Assembly: GCA_016879935.1 (NCBI GenBank)
Contig: JAACJQ010000122.1
Coordinates: 1 to 44,517 of the forward strand
DNA from: Archangiaceae bacterium
GTDB taxonomy: Bacteria > Myxococcota > Myxococcia > Myxococcales > Myxococcaceae
Direction: 5' to 3'
DNA: 44,517 nt
In this document: positions 26,463 through 34,853 of the stretch, one piece after another
Layout of the letters: every line of letters starts with the position of its first letter
Position numbering within the stretch: position 1 is the first letter of the stretch
Notes under the pieces: generated by a model
What the model saw: the letters and a program-made list of their open reading frames with translations, nothing else
Told to the model about the DNA's origin: nothing
The model's database searches: none
Position numbers and translations under genes: made by a program

Positions 26463-27176
26463 GTGTCGTTCGACTTGAAGCTCGTTCAGAAGGGCAAAGA
26501 AGTTCCACTCACCGGGTTGCTCGATCAGGCCAACGTCTCAGCGCCGCTTGCGTCGACACACGCGGCGCTCCTGGGGCGCTACGGGTTCACCGCCGCTCAT
26601 GTTGCTCAGTTTGCACCTGCGATCGCCGACCTCGGCACCGACCGTGCGAGGGCCACGGAAGCTCGAACGACCGCAGCACAGAACACAGCAACCGAACGTG
26701 AGGCGCTCTCTGCCGTGAAGAAGTTCAAGACGCTCCTCCTCAGCGCCGCCGACGACCTCGCGATCGAAGGCCAGATGCGAACCACCGACAGAGAAGCGCT
26801 CAACGCCGGAGAGGAACTCGGTCGCTCCACTGCCAAACACTCGGCGTACCTCACGCGAATTCGAAAGGTCGTCGAGAACCACAAGGCGGCGCTCGCGCCC
26901 TATCTCGACGGAGCCGACGCGCTCGTGCAACTCGACACCGTCAAGCGTGAGCTCGACACCGCTCAGGCGGTTCAAGAGGTCGACGTGATCAACCTGTCGG
27001 ACGAAACGAAGAAGGTCTACGAGCAGAAAGGTCGCCTGCTCTCGCTGATCGAGAAGCTGAACCGCGCCGCCGCGCGCGCGTTTCATGGAGATGCCGCCAT
27101 GAAGGCCAAGTTCAACAAGGATCTGATCCTTCGCGCCGTTCAGAGCAGGAAGAAGACCGGCCAGCCCGCGACGTAG
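26463..27176 (+). CDS. Helical hypothetical protein
   Basis: The 237-residue soluble protein is rich in Ala, Lys, Glu and Thr and appears almost entirely alpha-helical, with heptad-like stretches (for example D-T-V-K-R-E-L-D-T-A-Q and K-K-V-Y-E-Q-K-G-R-L-L-S-L-I-E-K-L). It has no signal peptide, membrane segment or Cys pair. I do not recognise the family. The GTG at 26463 is preceded by GGGGGT; a much longer upstream frame exists but lacks coding character. It sits between a nuclease and the chemosensory operon, converging with cheB nine bases away. Whether it works with the nuclease is unknown. Confidence 0.68.
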   Translation: MSFDLKLVQKGKEVPLTGLLDQANVSAPLASTHAALLGRYGFTAAHVAQFAPAIADLGTDRARATEARTTAAQNTATEREALSAVKKFKTLLLSAADDLAIEGQMRTTDREALNAGEELGRSTAKHSAYLTRIRKVVENHKAALAPYLDGADALVQLDTVKRELDTAQAVQEVDVINLSDETKKVYEQKGRLLSLIEKLNRAAARAFHGDAAMKAKFNKDLILRAVQSRKKTGQPAT

Positions 27177-27185
27177 CGAATTTGG

Positions 27186-28235
27186 TCAGGCTGCCGATTT
27201 CGCTCCGCGCGTTGCCAGGTGCAGCGCGCGGGGCCCGATCTTCGGGAGCGGCAGCACCTCACACGCGGCGCCGCGCTTGACCGCCTCGCCCGGCATGCCC
27301 CACACCACGCTCGTCTCTTTGTCCTGCACGATGGTCGCCGCGCCCGACTGCTTCACCGTCAGCAACCCCGCAGCGCCATCGGCGCCCATGCCCGTCAGCA
27401 ACATCGCGACGGCGTTGTGCCCGACGTTGCTGGCCACCGACTCGAAGAGTACGTCGACCGACGGCCTGTGCCTGTTCTCCGGCTCGTCGTCACCGATGGC
27501 GCAGAAGTACTTGAGGCCGCTGCGCTGGACTCGAAGGTGTTTGCCGCCCGGGGCGACGTAGGCATGCCCAGTGAGGAGCGGCGCGCCATCGCTGGCCTCT
27601 CTGACGACGAGGTTCGTGTCGCGATTGAGCCTCGCCGCGAAGTGCGCCGAGAACATCTCGGGAATGTGTTGGGCGATCACGATGGCGGGCGCATCGGGCG
27701 GCATGGTGGCCAGCACGTCGGCGATGGCCTCGGTGCCTCCAGTCGACGCGCCGATGGCGATGAGCCGATCGGTCGTTTGCAGCGCCTTCACCTTTTCGAG
27801 GTTCGTGCGCGGCGCTCTTTCAGCGTGTGCAGACACATTGGCGCGCGCGGCGTTCTTCACCTTCGCGATCAACTCCTCGCCCATCGCGTGAAGCCCCGCC
27901 GACAAGTCGAGTGACGGCTTGCTGACGAAGTCGATGGCGCCCAACTGCAGCGCGGCCATCGTGGCGTCTGCGCCCGCCGACGTGAGTGACGACACCATGA
28001 CGACCGGCATTGGCCGCAGGCGCATCAGGTTGCTCAAGAACGTCAGCCCGTCCATGCGAGGCATCTCGACGTCGAGCGTGAGAACGTCGGGGTTGAGCCT
28101 CTTGATGAGATCTCTGGCCTCGAATGGGTCGCGCGCGGCGCCCACCACCTCGATGGCCGGGTCCTTCGAGAACACCTCCGTCAGGAGCTTTCGCACGAAG
28201 CTGCTGTCGTCGATGATCAGCACCCGGCAGCTCAT
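27186..28235 (-). CDS. cheB: Chemotaxis response regulator methylesterase CheB
   Basis: CheB removes methyl groups from receptors (and deamidates Gln) when phosphorylated by CheA, giving adaptation. The 349-residue product has a receiver domain ([10 protein letters not shown], phosphoacceptor Asp in [11 protein letters not shown]) and a C-terminal methylesterase domain with G-A-S-T-G-G (catalytic Ser), A-Q-H-I-P-E-M-F (catalytic His) and G-M-G-A-D-G-A (catalytic Asp). It is last in the leftward che operon; its ATG overlaps the cheR stop (ATGA). The longer open frame upstream is a shadow of cheR. Confidence 0.96.
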   Translation of the reverse strand: MSCRVLIIDDSSFVRKLLTEVFSKDPAIEVVGAARDPFEARDLIKRLNPDVLTLDVEMPRMDGLTFLSNLMRLRPMPVVMVSSLTSAGADATMAALQLGAIDFVSKPSLDLSAGLHAMGEELIAKVKNAARANVSAHAERAPRTNLEKVKALQTTDRLIAIGASTGGTEAIADVLATMPPDAPAIVIAQHIPEMFSAHFAARLNRDTNLVVREASDGAPLLTGHAYVAPGGKHLRVQRSGLKYFCAIGDDEPENRHRPSVDVLFESVASNVGHNAVAMLLTGMGADGAAGLLTVKQSGAATIVQDKETSVVWGMPGEAVKRGAACEVLPLPKIGPRALHLATRGAKSAA

Positions 28236-29059
28236 GACGGTCGCACCCCTGATGCTCTCTGAAATGCGGTCTTTCCAATCGAGACCAGCTCGGTCTGGGT
28301 GCCGAGCACGGCTTCGCTGTGGCCCAGCATGAGGACGCCGCCCGGCTTGAGCAGGCCCGCGAGTCGTCGCACCGTCTTCACCCGGTTCTCGGGCGAGAAA
28401 TAGATGAGCACGTTGCGACAGAAGATGACGTCGAACAGCCCCTTCATCGGCCAGGCCCCGAGCAGGTTGAGCTGCGCGAAGAAGACCTTGCTGCGCAGTT
28501 CGTTGCGAATGCGCAGGAACTCCCGGGTGCGGTCGTGGCTGAAGCAGTTGGCCTGCAGTTCGGCGCCGACGGCCTTCGTCTGGTCGACGGAGTACACGCC
28601 CTCTTGGGCTCGCGCGAGAACGTCTGCGTCGATGTCGGTCGCCAGGACCTTCCACGTCGGTGGTGCTCCCGTCGTGGAGTCGAGGGTCATCGCGATCGAC
28701 CAGGGCTCCTGGCCCGACGAGCACGCCGACGACCACACCGTGAAGGGCTCGTTCCGCTTCGCCTGACGCGCGATGCCTTCGAGCAGCTCGAAGTGGTGCC
28801 GTTCGCGGAAGAAGTCGGTGACGTTGGTGGTGAGCGCGTTGACGAACTGGCCGCTCTCGCACTCATCACGCTCGACGAGGTCGAGGTACGGGTCGAAGGT
28901 GGTGAACCCCAGCGACTTCACGCGCCGCATCAGGCGCGCGACCACGAGCGATTGCCGGTTGTCGGCGAGTTCGATGCCAGCCTTCGTACGGAGCAACCCA
29001 CGTACGCGCTCGAAAGCAGGAGCGTCGATGTCGAGATACTCAGAAGTGGTCCCAGACAT
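28232..29059 (-). CDS. cheR: Chemotaxis protein methyltransferase CheR
   Basis: CheR methylates receptor Glu residues with S-adenosylmethionine. The 275-residue product has the N-terminal helical domain (F-E-R-V-R-G-L-L...G-I-E-L), T-N-V-T-D-F-F-R-E, the SAM-binding [24 protein letters not shown], and [13 protein letters not shown], all diagnostic. The start (M-S-G-T-T-S-E-Y-L) lies inside the 3' end of the receptor gene, a 20-base overlap, and the stop overlaps cheB. The neighbouring receptor has a C-terminal tail of the sort CheR docks to. Confidence 0.96.
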   Translation of the reverse strand: MSGTTSEYLDIDAPAFERVRGLLRTKAGIELADNRQSLVVARLMRRVKSLGFTTFDPYLDLVERDECESGQFVNALTTNVTDFFRERHHFELLEGIARQAKRNEPFTVWSSACSSGQEPWSIAMTLDSTTGAPPTWKVLATDIDADVLARAQEGVYSVDQTKAVGAELQANCFSHDRTREFLRIRNELRSKVFFAQLNLLGAWPMKGLFDVIFCRNVLIYFSPENRVKTVRRLAGLLKPGGVLMLGHSEAVLGTQTELVSIGKTAFQRASGVRPS

Positions 29060-31556
29060 TCGGGTCGTCTCCTCGCGGTTGGGTCACGGGTGGTGCTGCC
29101 ACCTTGCGCTGGTTCGTCCTGTGCTCGGCGTCGACCGGAGCAATGGGCTTCGCTCGTCGCTGCGCGTGCTCGACCTCGAAGGCCGGCTCGAAGACCTTCT
29201 GGCCACGGTCCTCGGCGACCTTGAAGAAGCTGAAGATCTCGAGCACCGACTTCGCCTGCGCGCTGAGCGAGTCGGCGGCGGTCGCGGCCTCTTCCACCAG
29301 CGCGGCGTTCTGCTGGGTCATCTTGTCCATCGAGGTGACCGCCTGGTTGATCTGCCCGATGCCAGACGACTGCTCCTCGGAGGCGGTGCTGATCTCTCCG
29401 ATGATGTCGCTCACCTTCTTCACCGCGTGGACGATGTCCTTCAGGGCCGTGCCCGAGTCGTTCACGAGCGAGGCGCCATGGGCGACCCGCTCCGAGCTCG
29501 TCTTGAGCAGCTCGGAGATCTCCTTCGCGGCGCCTGAGCTCCGCTGCGCGAGGTTGCGCACCTCGGCGGCGACGACCGCAAAGCCACGCCCTTGATCGCC
29601 CGCGCGCGCTGCTTCGACGGCCGCGTTGAGCGCGAGCATGTTCGTCTGGAAGGCGAGCTGCTCGATGACGCCGATGATGTCGCCGACCTTCTTCGACGAG
29701 TCGGTGACGGCGCGCATGGCCTCGACGGCGGCTGAGACGATGGTGCCGCCCTTCTCGGCGGCCTCCTTCGCGCTGGCGGCCAGCTGGTTGGCCTGGGTCG
29801 CATTGCCCGCGTTCTGCTTCACGGTGCTGGTGAGTTCCTCGAGGCTCGAGGCCGTCTCTTCGAGGGCAGAGGCCTGCTCCTGTGTGCGCTGCGAGAGGTT
29901 GTTGTTGCCCTGCGCGATGTCCGTGGTCGCGGCGCCCATCGCTGCCAGGGCGGTTCGGGTCTTCGCGACTGGAGAGACCAGCGACTCGAGCAGCCCGTTC
30001 ACGGAATTCGCGAGCATCTCGAGCGTGCCGGTCAGGCCCGCCGTCGGAATGCGCACCAACAGGTCTCCTTGAGAGGCCTTCTGCGCGACCGACTGCGTGG
30101 CCAGTACGAGCTGCTGGGTGGCCGTGACGTCGGTCGCGTACTTCACCACCTTCACCACCCGGCCCGCCGCGTCGGTCAGGGGCGAATAGGCGGCTTGAAT
30201 CCACACCTCTTTGCCGCCCTTGCCGATGCGCTTGTAGAGCCCCGAGTCGATCTCGCCGCGGTTAAACTTCTGCCAGAAGGCCACGTACTCCGGGCTGTTC
30301 GCGTACGAGGGTTCGCAGAAGATTCGATGCGGCTGGCCTTTGATCTCGTCGAGCGAATACCCGACCGTCTTCAGGAAGTTCTCGTTGGCGTGGAGCACCT
30401 TGCCGTCGAGCGTGAACTCGATGGAGGCCTGGGTGCGATCGATGGCGGCCATCTTGCCCGCGTTCTCGGACGAACGGTTCTGCGCCTCGGTGATGTCGGT
30501 GGCGAACTTGACGACCTTCGCCACCTTGCCGCTCGCGTCGAAGACCGGGTTGTACGAGGCCTGAATCCACACCTCTTTGTTGCCTTTGCCGATGCGGCGG
30601 AAGACGCCAGCCTCGTACTCACCGCGGTTCAGCTTCTGCCAAAACAGGGTGTACTCGGCGCTCGCGGTGTACGCGGGGTCGCAGAAGAGCCGGTGGTGCT
30701 GGCCCTTCACCTCGTCGAGCGTGTAGCCGAGCGTCTTGAGGAAGTTCTCGTTGGCGTGGAGCACCCGGCCCTCGGGCGTGAACTCGATGACGGCCTGCAC
30801 GCGGTCGAGCGCGGCCATCTTCGCGGTGGTCTCGGCCTCGGCGTTGCGGCGCTCGGTGACGTCAGTCGCGAACTTCACCACCTTCACCGGCTTGCCGGCG
30901 TCGTCGAAGACGGGGTTGTACGAGGCCTGAATCCACACCTCTTTGCCGCCCTTGCCGATGCGGCGGAAGACGCCCGCTTCGAACTCGCCGCGGTTCAGCT
31001 TCTGCCAGAACTGCCCGTACTCGGGCGTCGAGGCGTAGGCGGGGTCGCAGAACATGCGGTGGTGCTGGCCGACGATCTCGCCTGACGTGTAGCCGAGCGT
31101 CTTGCAGAAGTTGTCGTTGGCGAAGAGCACCCGGCCGTCGAGCGAGAACTCGATGGTGGCCTGAACGCGATCGAGCGCGGCGAGCTTGCCCTGCGACTCG
31201 ACGGCCTGCTCGTGGTCACGGCCCACGTCGGTGGCGACGACGACGTAACCCTGCACCTTGCCCTTCGCCTCGAGCTTGCTGGCCGAGCCCGCGAGCCACA
31301 CGTGCTTTCCGCCCTGGCCGACGAAGAACGCGGGAGCGCCCTGGCCTTCGCTCACCCGCTTCCACCCCTCGGCGCCCATCAGCTGCGGGGCCGCGGGAGC
31401 GTCGGCCGAGAAGCCCGTGGCCGCGAAGAACGCTGGGCTGCCACTGACGAAGGCGCCCTGGGCGTCGAAGCGCGCGATGAGCTGCTGGCCGCCGATGACG
31501 TCGAGGCTCAAGGGGCTGGGGCTGCTGCGGCGGCGGGTCGGAGTCTTCTTCTTCAT
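29040..31556 (-). CDS. Cytoplasmic chemoreceptor (MCP) with tandem PAS domains
   Basis: The 838-residue receptor has no transmembrane helix or signal peptide, so it senses intracellular cues. Residues 20-110 form a divergent PAS-like segment. Three near-identical PAS units follow at 125-246, 247-368 and 369-490 (each with L-H/F-A-N-(E/D)-N-F, W-Q-K-(L/F)-[11 protein letters not shown]). A HAMP-like linker (about 485-530) precedes the signalling coiled coil, whose tip reads [26 protein letters not shown] (634-659). A roughly 55-residue linker ends in N-V-W-D-H-F, resembling the CheR-docking N-W-E-T-F tail. It lies 33 bases after cheW and overlaps cheR by 20. PAS cofactor (haem, flavin or none) cannot be decided. 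Confidence 0.96.
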   Translation of the reverse strand: MKKKTPTRRRSSPSPLSLDVIGGQQLIARFDAQGAFVSGSPAFFAATGFSADAPAAPQLMGAEGWKRVSEGQGAPAFFVGQGGKHVWLAGSASKLEAKGKVQGYVVVATDVGRDHEQAVESQGKLAALDRVQATIEFSLDGRVLFANDNFCKTLGYTSGEIVGQHHRMFCDPAYASTPEYGQFWQKLNRGEFEAGVFRRIGKGGKEVWIQASYNPVFDDAGKPVKVVKFATDVTERRNAEAETTAKMAALDRVQAVIEFTPEGRVLHANENFLKTLGYTLDEVKGQHHRLFCDPAYTASAEYTLFWQKLNRGEYEAGVFRRIGKGNKEVWIQASYNPVFDASGKVAKVVKFATDITEAQNRSSENAGKMAAIDRTQASIEFTLDGKVLHANENFLKTVGYSLDEIKGQPHRIFCEPSYANSPEYVAFWQKFNRGEIDSGLYKRIGKGGKEVWIQAAYSPLTDAAGRVVKVVKYATDVTATQQLVLATQSVAQKASQGDLLVRIPTAGLTGTLEMLANSVNGLLESLVSPVAKTRTALAAMGAATTDIAQGNNNLSQRTQEQASALEETASSLEELTSTVKQNAGNATQANQLAASAKEAAEKGGTIVSAAVEAMRAVTDSSKKVGDIIGVIEQLAFQTNMLALNAAVEAARAGDQGRGFAVVAAEVRNLAQRSSGAAKEISELLKTSSERVAHGASLVNDSGTALKDIVHAVKKVSDIIGEISTASEEQSSGIGQINQAVTSMDKMTQQNAALVEEAATAADSLSAQAKSVLEIFSFFKVAEDRGQKVFEPAFEVEHAQRRAKPIAPVDAEHRTNQRKVAAPPVTQPRGDDPNVWDHF
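30090..31187 (-). repeat. Three tandem 366-bp repeats encoding PAS domains
   Basis: Within the receptor gene the 122-codon PAS unit occurs three times in direct succession, with highly similar protein and DNA sequence (for example the G-K-E-V-W-I-Q-A segments). Units correspond roughly to 30822-31187, 30456-30821 and 30090-30455. The conservation suggests recent in-gene duplication or ongoing homogenisation, and unit number may vary between strains. Confidence 0.85.
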
Positions 31557-31589
31557 GGGTGTCCTCTGTTGGAAAGGTGTGAAGCGGTT

Positions 31590-32084
31590 TCAGTCCTGGG
31601 TCGAACCAAGGTCGGCAAAGAGCGCGTCGACATCGAGCAGCGTGATGAGGCCCTTCTCGGTGCGGGCGATGCCGCGGGCCCACGGCCGGTCGCCTCCGGT
31701 CAGCTGCGGCGCGGGCTGTACGCCCTCGATGGTGAGCACCTCGCTCATGGCGTCGACGACGAGCCCGAGCGTGCGATCGCGGCCCGAGGCGTTGACGCGA
31801 ATGACGACGACGACGGTGAGCGGGCCATAGGCCAACGCCTCGAAGCCGAGCCGCTCCCGCAGGTCGGCGATGGGCACGATCTCACCGCGCAGGTTGATGA
31901 CGCCCTTGAGCCAGTTGGGCGCCTGCGGAATCGGCGTGGGCTCGACCCAGCTCTGCAGCTCTCTGACGCGCAGAATCTCGGTGCCGAACTCCTGGCCGCG
32001 TACGAAGAAGGTGAGCAGCTGCTCGCGCTGGCCGGCGCTGGTGGTGGGTGACGGCGGTGCCGCGGTGATGGCAGGGGTCGACAT
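31590..32084 (-). CDS. cheW: Chemotaxis coupling protein CheW
   Basis: CheW links receptors to CheA. The product of about 164 residues has the beta-barrel CheW signatures: L-L-T-F-F-V-R-G-Q-E-F-G, P-N-W-L-K-G-V-I-N-L-R-G-E-I-V-P-I-A-D-L-R, then V-V-D-A-M-S-E-V-L and I-T-L-L-D-V-D-A-L-F. I chose the ATG at 32084 (M-S-T-P-A-I) because GAGGAG lies just before it; a GTG at 32096 that overlaps the cheA stop (GTGA) adds four residues and is possible. The gene lies between cheA and the receptor. Confidence 0.95.
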   Translation of the reverse strand: MSTPAITAAPPSPTTSAGQREQLLTFFVRGQEFGTEILRVRELQSWVEPTPIPQAPNWLKGVINLRGEIVPIADLRERLGFEALAYGPLTVVVVIRVNASGRDRTLGLVVDAMSEVLTIEGVQPAPQLTGGDRPWARGIARTEKGLITLLDVDALFADLGSTQD

Positions 32085-32092
32085 GGGGCTCC

Positions 32093-33991
32093 TCACGCAG
32101 CGAGTTGTTCTGCGTCGTGCAGCGCGTTGGGTTCGAGAATCAGCGAGACCGAGCCGTCACCCAGAATGGTGGCGCCCGCGAGGCCATCGACGGCGCCGTA
32201 GTTCGCCTCGAGCGACTTCACGACGACCTGCTGCTGACTGAGCAGCTCGTTCACCAGCAGGCCCACCCGGCCACGATCGGTCTCGACCACCACCATCAGG
32301 CAGTGGCGGTTGTCTCCGGTGAGGCGCTCGAGGCGCGCGGGCAGGTCGACGACGGGAATGAGCTCGCCGCGCATGCGGTAGCCCTGGTTGTGGCCGCACG
32401 GCTGGAGCAGCGACCAGTCGGGCTGAATCGACTCGACGATCGAGAGGAGCGGAATGACGTAGAGCCGGCGCCCGATGCGCACGAGCTGTCCCTCCATGAT
32501 GGCGAGGGTGAGCGGCAGGCGCAGCGTGAACTTGGTGCCCTTGTGCGGCACCGAGGTGATGGTGATTTCACCGCCGAGCGAGCGCACGTTCTGGCGCACC
32601 ACGTCCATACCCACGCCGCGGCCCGAGACGTCGGTGATCTCCTTCGCCGTCGACAGCCCGGGCAGGAAGATGAGCTGAGCGATGGCCGACGAGCTCAGCT
32701 CGGCCTCTGGCTCGACGAGCCCGCGATCTTTCGCCTTCGCGAGAATGGCCGCTTCGTCGAGGCCGCGGCCGTCGTCTTGAATCTCGATGTACACGTCCTT
32801 GCCGCGCGCGAACGACGAGATGCTCAGCGTGCCCGCTTCGGGTTTGCCCGCGGCGAGGCGATCGGCCGGCGCCTCGATGCCGTGGTCGACGCAGTTGCGC
32901 ACGAGGTGCACCAGCGGGTCGCCCAGCTTCTCGACGACCGTCTTGTCGAGCTCGGTGCCGTCGCCGGTGACCTGCAGGTTGACGCGTGTGCCGAGCTGAT
33001 CGCACAGCGCGTGCACGGTGCGCGGCAGGCGGCCGAAGACGATCGACAGCGGCTGGCTGCGCAGTCGCATCACGCTCTCTTGCAGGTGCCGCGTGTTGCG
33101 CGCGAGCTGCGAGAGGCCTTCGCTGATCTTCGCGATGCGGGCCTGGGCCAGCGGCCTCGCGGGGTCGACCTCGCCCAGCATCGACTGCGTGATGACGAGC
33201 TCGCCGACCATGTTCATCAGCTGATCGAGCTTGTCCACGGGCACACGAATCGTCTGCGCCACGAAGTCGGGTGCCGGCGAAGACGCCGAGGGGCTGGGAA
33301 CGGGCGCAGACGACGACGGCCCTTCGATCGCGGGCTCCTCTCTCGTGAGGGCCCAGCCTCCGTCGACCCAGTCGATGAGCGCCTCGATGCGCTCCTTAGC
33401 GACCGAGCCGGGAATGCTGGCAGTCCACGAGAGGTATGGCGTCAGCGGCTCGAAGGTGCCGAGCGTCGGAAGGCGCGAGGTGTCGCAGGTGATCTGCACG
33501 TCGCCCAGCTCGCGAAGCCCGGCGAGCAGCTTGATGGGATCAGGCCCGACCGCGAGCAGCCCTTGCGGTGGCGAGAACGTGAAGCGCCAGGGCGGGCCGG
33601 CGACCTCGTCGAGGCGGGCGAGGGCAGCTTCGAGCTCGGCGCGCTCCTGCTGGAGCGGCACCTCGGGCGCTTCGACGAGCCGCTTGAGCAGATCGACGCC
33701 GCGCAGCAGCACCGCCACCGCTTCGTGGTTGGGCTGTCGCTGCCCCGAGCGCACCTGGTCGAGGTACGACTCCATGCCGTGCGCGCTCTCGGTGACCGCC
33801 GAGAAGCCGAAGGAGCCGGCGCTGCCCTTGATGGAGTGAATGGCGCGAAAGAGCGAGGCGATCTCGTCGGCGCTCAGCGCGCCCGCGTCCATCGCGAGCA
33901 GGTACTTCTCGGCGACGGCGAGGTTCTCGCGCGCGTCTTCGAGGAACGTCTGCCGCAGGGCTTCCTGGGCGTCCGAAGGAGTGGAGTTCAT
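32093..33991 (-). CDS. cheA: Chemotaxis sensor histidine kinase CheA
   Basis: CheA autophosphorylates and passes phosphate to CheY and CheB. The 632-residue product has an N-terminal HPt domain with phosphoacceptor His52 in A-I-H-S-I-K-G-S-A-G, an intermediate domain (P-P-W-R-F-T-F...L-P-Y/T-Y-L-S-W) replacing a classical P2, the dimerisation segment (V-D-K-L-D-Q-L-M-N-M-V-G-E-L-V-I-T), the ATP-binding domain (H-L-V-R-N-C-V-D-H-G-I-E-A; D-D-G-R-G-L; G-R-G-V-G-M-D-V-V) and a C-terminal CheW-like domain. There is no fused receiver domain. The ATG at 33991 overlaps the cheY stop (ATGA). Confidence 0.97.
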   Translation of the reverse strand: MNSTPSDAQEALRQTFLEDARENLAVAEKYLLAMDAGALSADEIASLFRAIHSIKGSAGSFGFSAVTESAHGMESYLDQVRSGQRQPNHEAVAVLLRGVDLLKRLVEAPEVPLQQERAELEAALARLDEVAGPPWRFTFSPPQGLLAVGPDPIKLLAGLRELGDVQITCDTSRLPTLGTFEPLTPYLSWTASIPGSVAKERIEALIDWVDGGWALTREEPAIEGPSSSAPVPSPSASSPAPDFVAQTIRVPVDKLDQLMNMVGELVITQSMLGEVDPARPLAQARIAKISEGLSQLARNTRHLQESVMRLRSQPLSIVFGRLPRTVHALCDQLGTRVNLQVTGDGTELDKTVVEKLGDPLVHLVRNCVDHGIEAPADRLAAGKPEAGTLSISSFARGKDVYIEIQDDGRGLDEAAILAKAKDRGLVEPEAELSSSAIAQLIFLPGLSTAKEITDVSGRGVGMDVVRQNVRSLGGEITITSVPHKGTKFTLRLPLTLAIMEGQLVRIGRRLYVIPLLSIVESIQPDWSLLQPCGHNQGYRMRGELIPVVDLPARLERLTGDNRHCLMVVVETDRGRVGLLVNELLSQQQVVVKSLEANYGAVDGLAGATILGDGSVSLILEPNALHDAEQLAA

Positions 33992-34344
33992 GCGAGCAGG
34001 TTCTTGACGAGGGTGCGCAGCGCTTCGGCTTGAAACGGCTTCACCAGCCAGCCCGTCGCGCCTGCGGCCTTCGCCGACTGTCGGAGCGTCGGGTTCACCT
34101 CGGTCGTCAGCACCAGCACCGGCGTGAACTTCTGCTTCTCACGGTAGCGCTTGATGAACTCGAGGCCGTTCATCTGCGGCATGTTGAAGTCGGTGATGAC
34201 GAGGTCGAACGCCTGACTCGAGACGAGCGTGAGCGCTTCGGCGCCATCACAGGCTGACGTGACGGCATGCCCATCGGTGCCGAGCGCCGTGCTGACGAGC
34301 GCACGAATCGACGGCGAGTCGTCGATCGCGAGAATACGAGCCAT
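33988..34344 (-). CDS. cheY: Single-domain response regulator CheY
   Basis: The 118-residue receiver domain has the acidic pocket D8-D9, the phosphoacceptor Asp52 (V-I-T-D-F-N-M-P), the switch Thr80/81 (V-L-T-T-E) and Lys102 (V-K-P-F). It has no output domain, so it should act by binding a target as CheY proteins do. It lies 28 bases after the STAS gene and overlaps cheA by four bases. The output (motor, gene expression or other) is not shown by this window, which has no flagellar genes. Confidence 0.95.
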   Translation of the reverse strand: MARILAIDDSPSIRALVSTALGTDGHAVTSACDGAEALTLVSSQAFDLVITDFNMPQMNGLEFIKRYREKQKFTPVLVLTTEVNPTLRQSAKAAGATGWLVKPFQAEALRTLVKNLLA

Positions 34345-34372
34345 GTGGTGCCCCGTTCGTGTCTGACTGCCG

Positions 34373-34603
34373 TTACAGCTCGATGCCGAGCGTTCGTGCT
34401 GCCGCCCTGACCGCCGGTGAGCACTCCAGGCTCACGTGTGCGCGCCGCTGGAGCACCAGCAACACCTGCATGCCCGCCGTGTCGATGCGCTCGACCTTCG
34501 TCGCGTCGACCTCGATCGCCTCGTCGGCGTTGATGGATTGAACTCGGGAGACCAACTCATCGAGGACGGCAGCTTGAAGTCGCGCTGGAAGTTCCAGTTT
34601 CAC
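34373..34603 (-). CDS. Small STAS-domain protein heading the che operon
   Basis: The product is about 76 residues if translation starts at the GTG at 34603 (V/M-K-L-E-L-P-A-R-L); an ATG at 34657 would add 18 residues with less coding character. The sequence A-I-E-V-D-A-T-K-V-E-R-I-D-T-A-G-M-Q-V-L-L-V-L is a STAS-domain core (sulfate transporter and anti-sigma antagonist fold), in which a Ser or Thr next to D/G is often a phosphorylation site. As the first gene of the operon, 28 bases before cheY, it may modulate the array or its output. No ribosome site is obvious, so the start is uncertain. Confidence 0.7.
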   Translation of the reverse strand: MKLELPARLQAAVLDELVSRVQSINADEAIEVDATKVERIDTAGMQVLLVLQRRAHVSLECSPAVRAAARTLGIEL

Positions 34604-34853
34604 CGACGCTCGGTTGTGCAGCGTGTGTGCCGCAGGGCAGTCAACGCCTTGACGCATCAAACGTTCGATAAGCCTCAGCACCACTGTGGGTTTGTCTCGG
34701 GTTGATGCGACCCATCGGTCAGCGTGCACCCCTGATGGCAACCCCATCTCCGAGGGAGAGCGCGGTGGTTTCGATCTTGCTGAGCCGTTCAACGTGCGCC
34801 TGGCCTCGACCGTCGCGACAAAGCTGGGAGGAGGTGGCGGCCCTCCGCAGATC

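Noticed and set aside
32105..34033. A 642-codon plus-strand open frame
   Set aside because: It is an exact antisense shadow of cheA with no recognisable motif.
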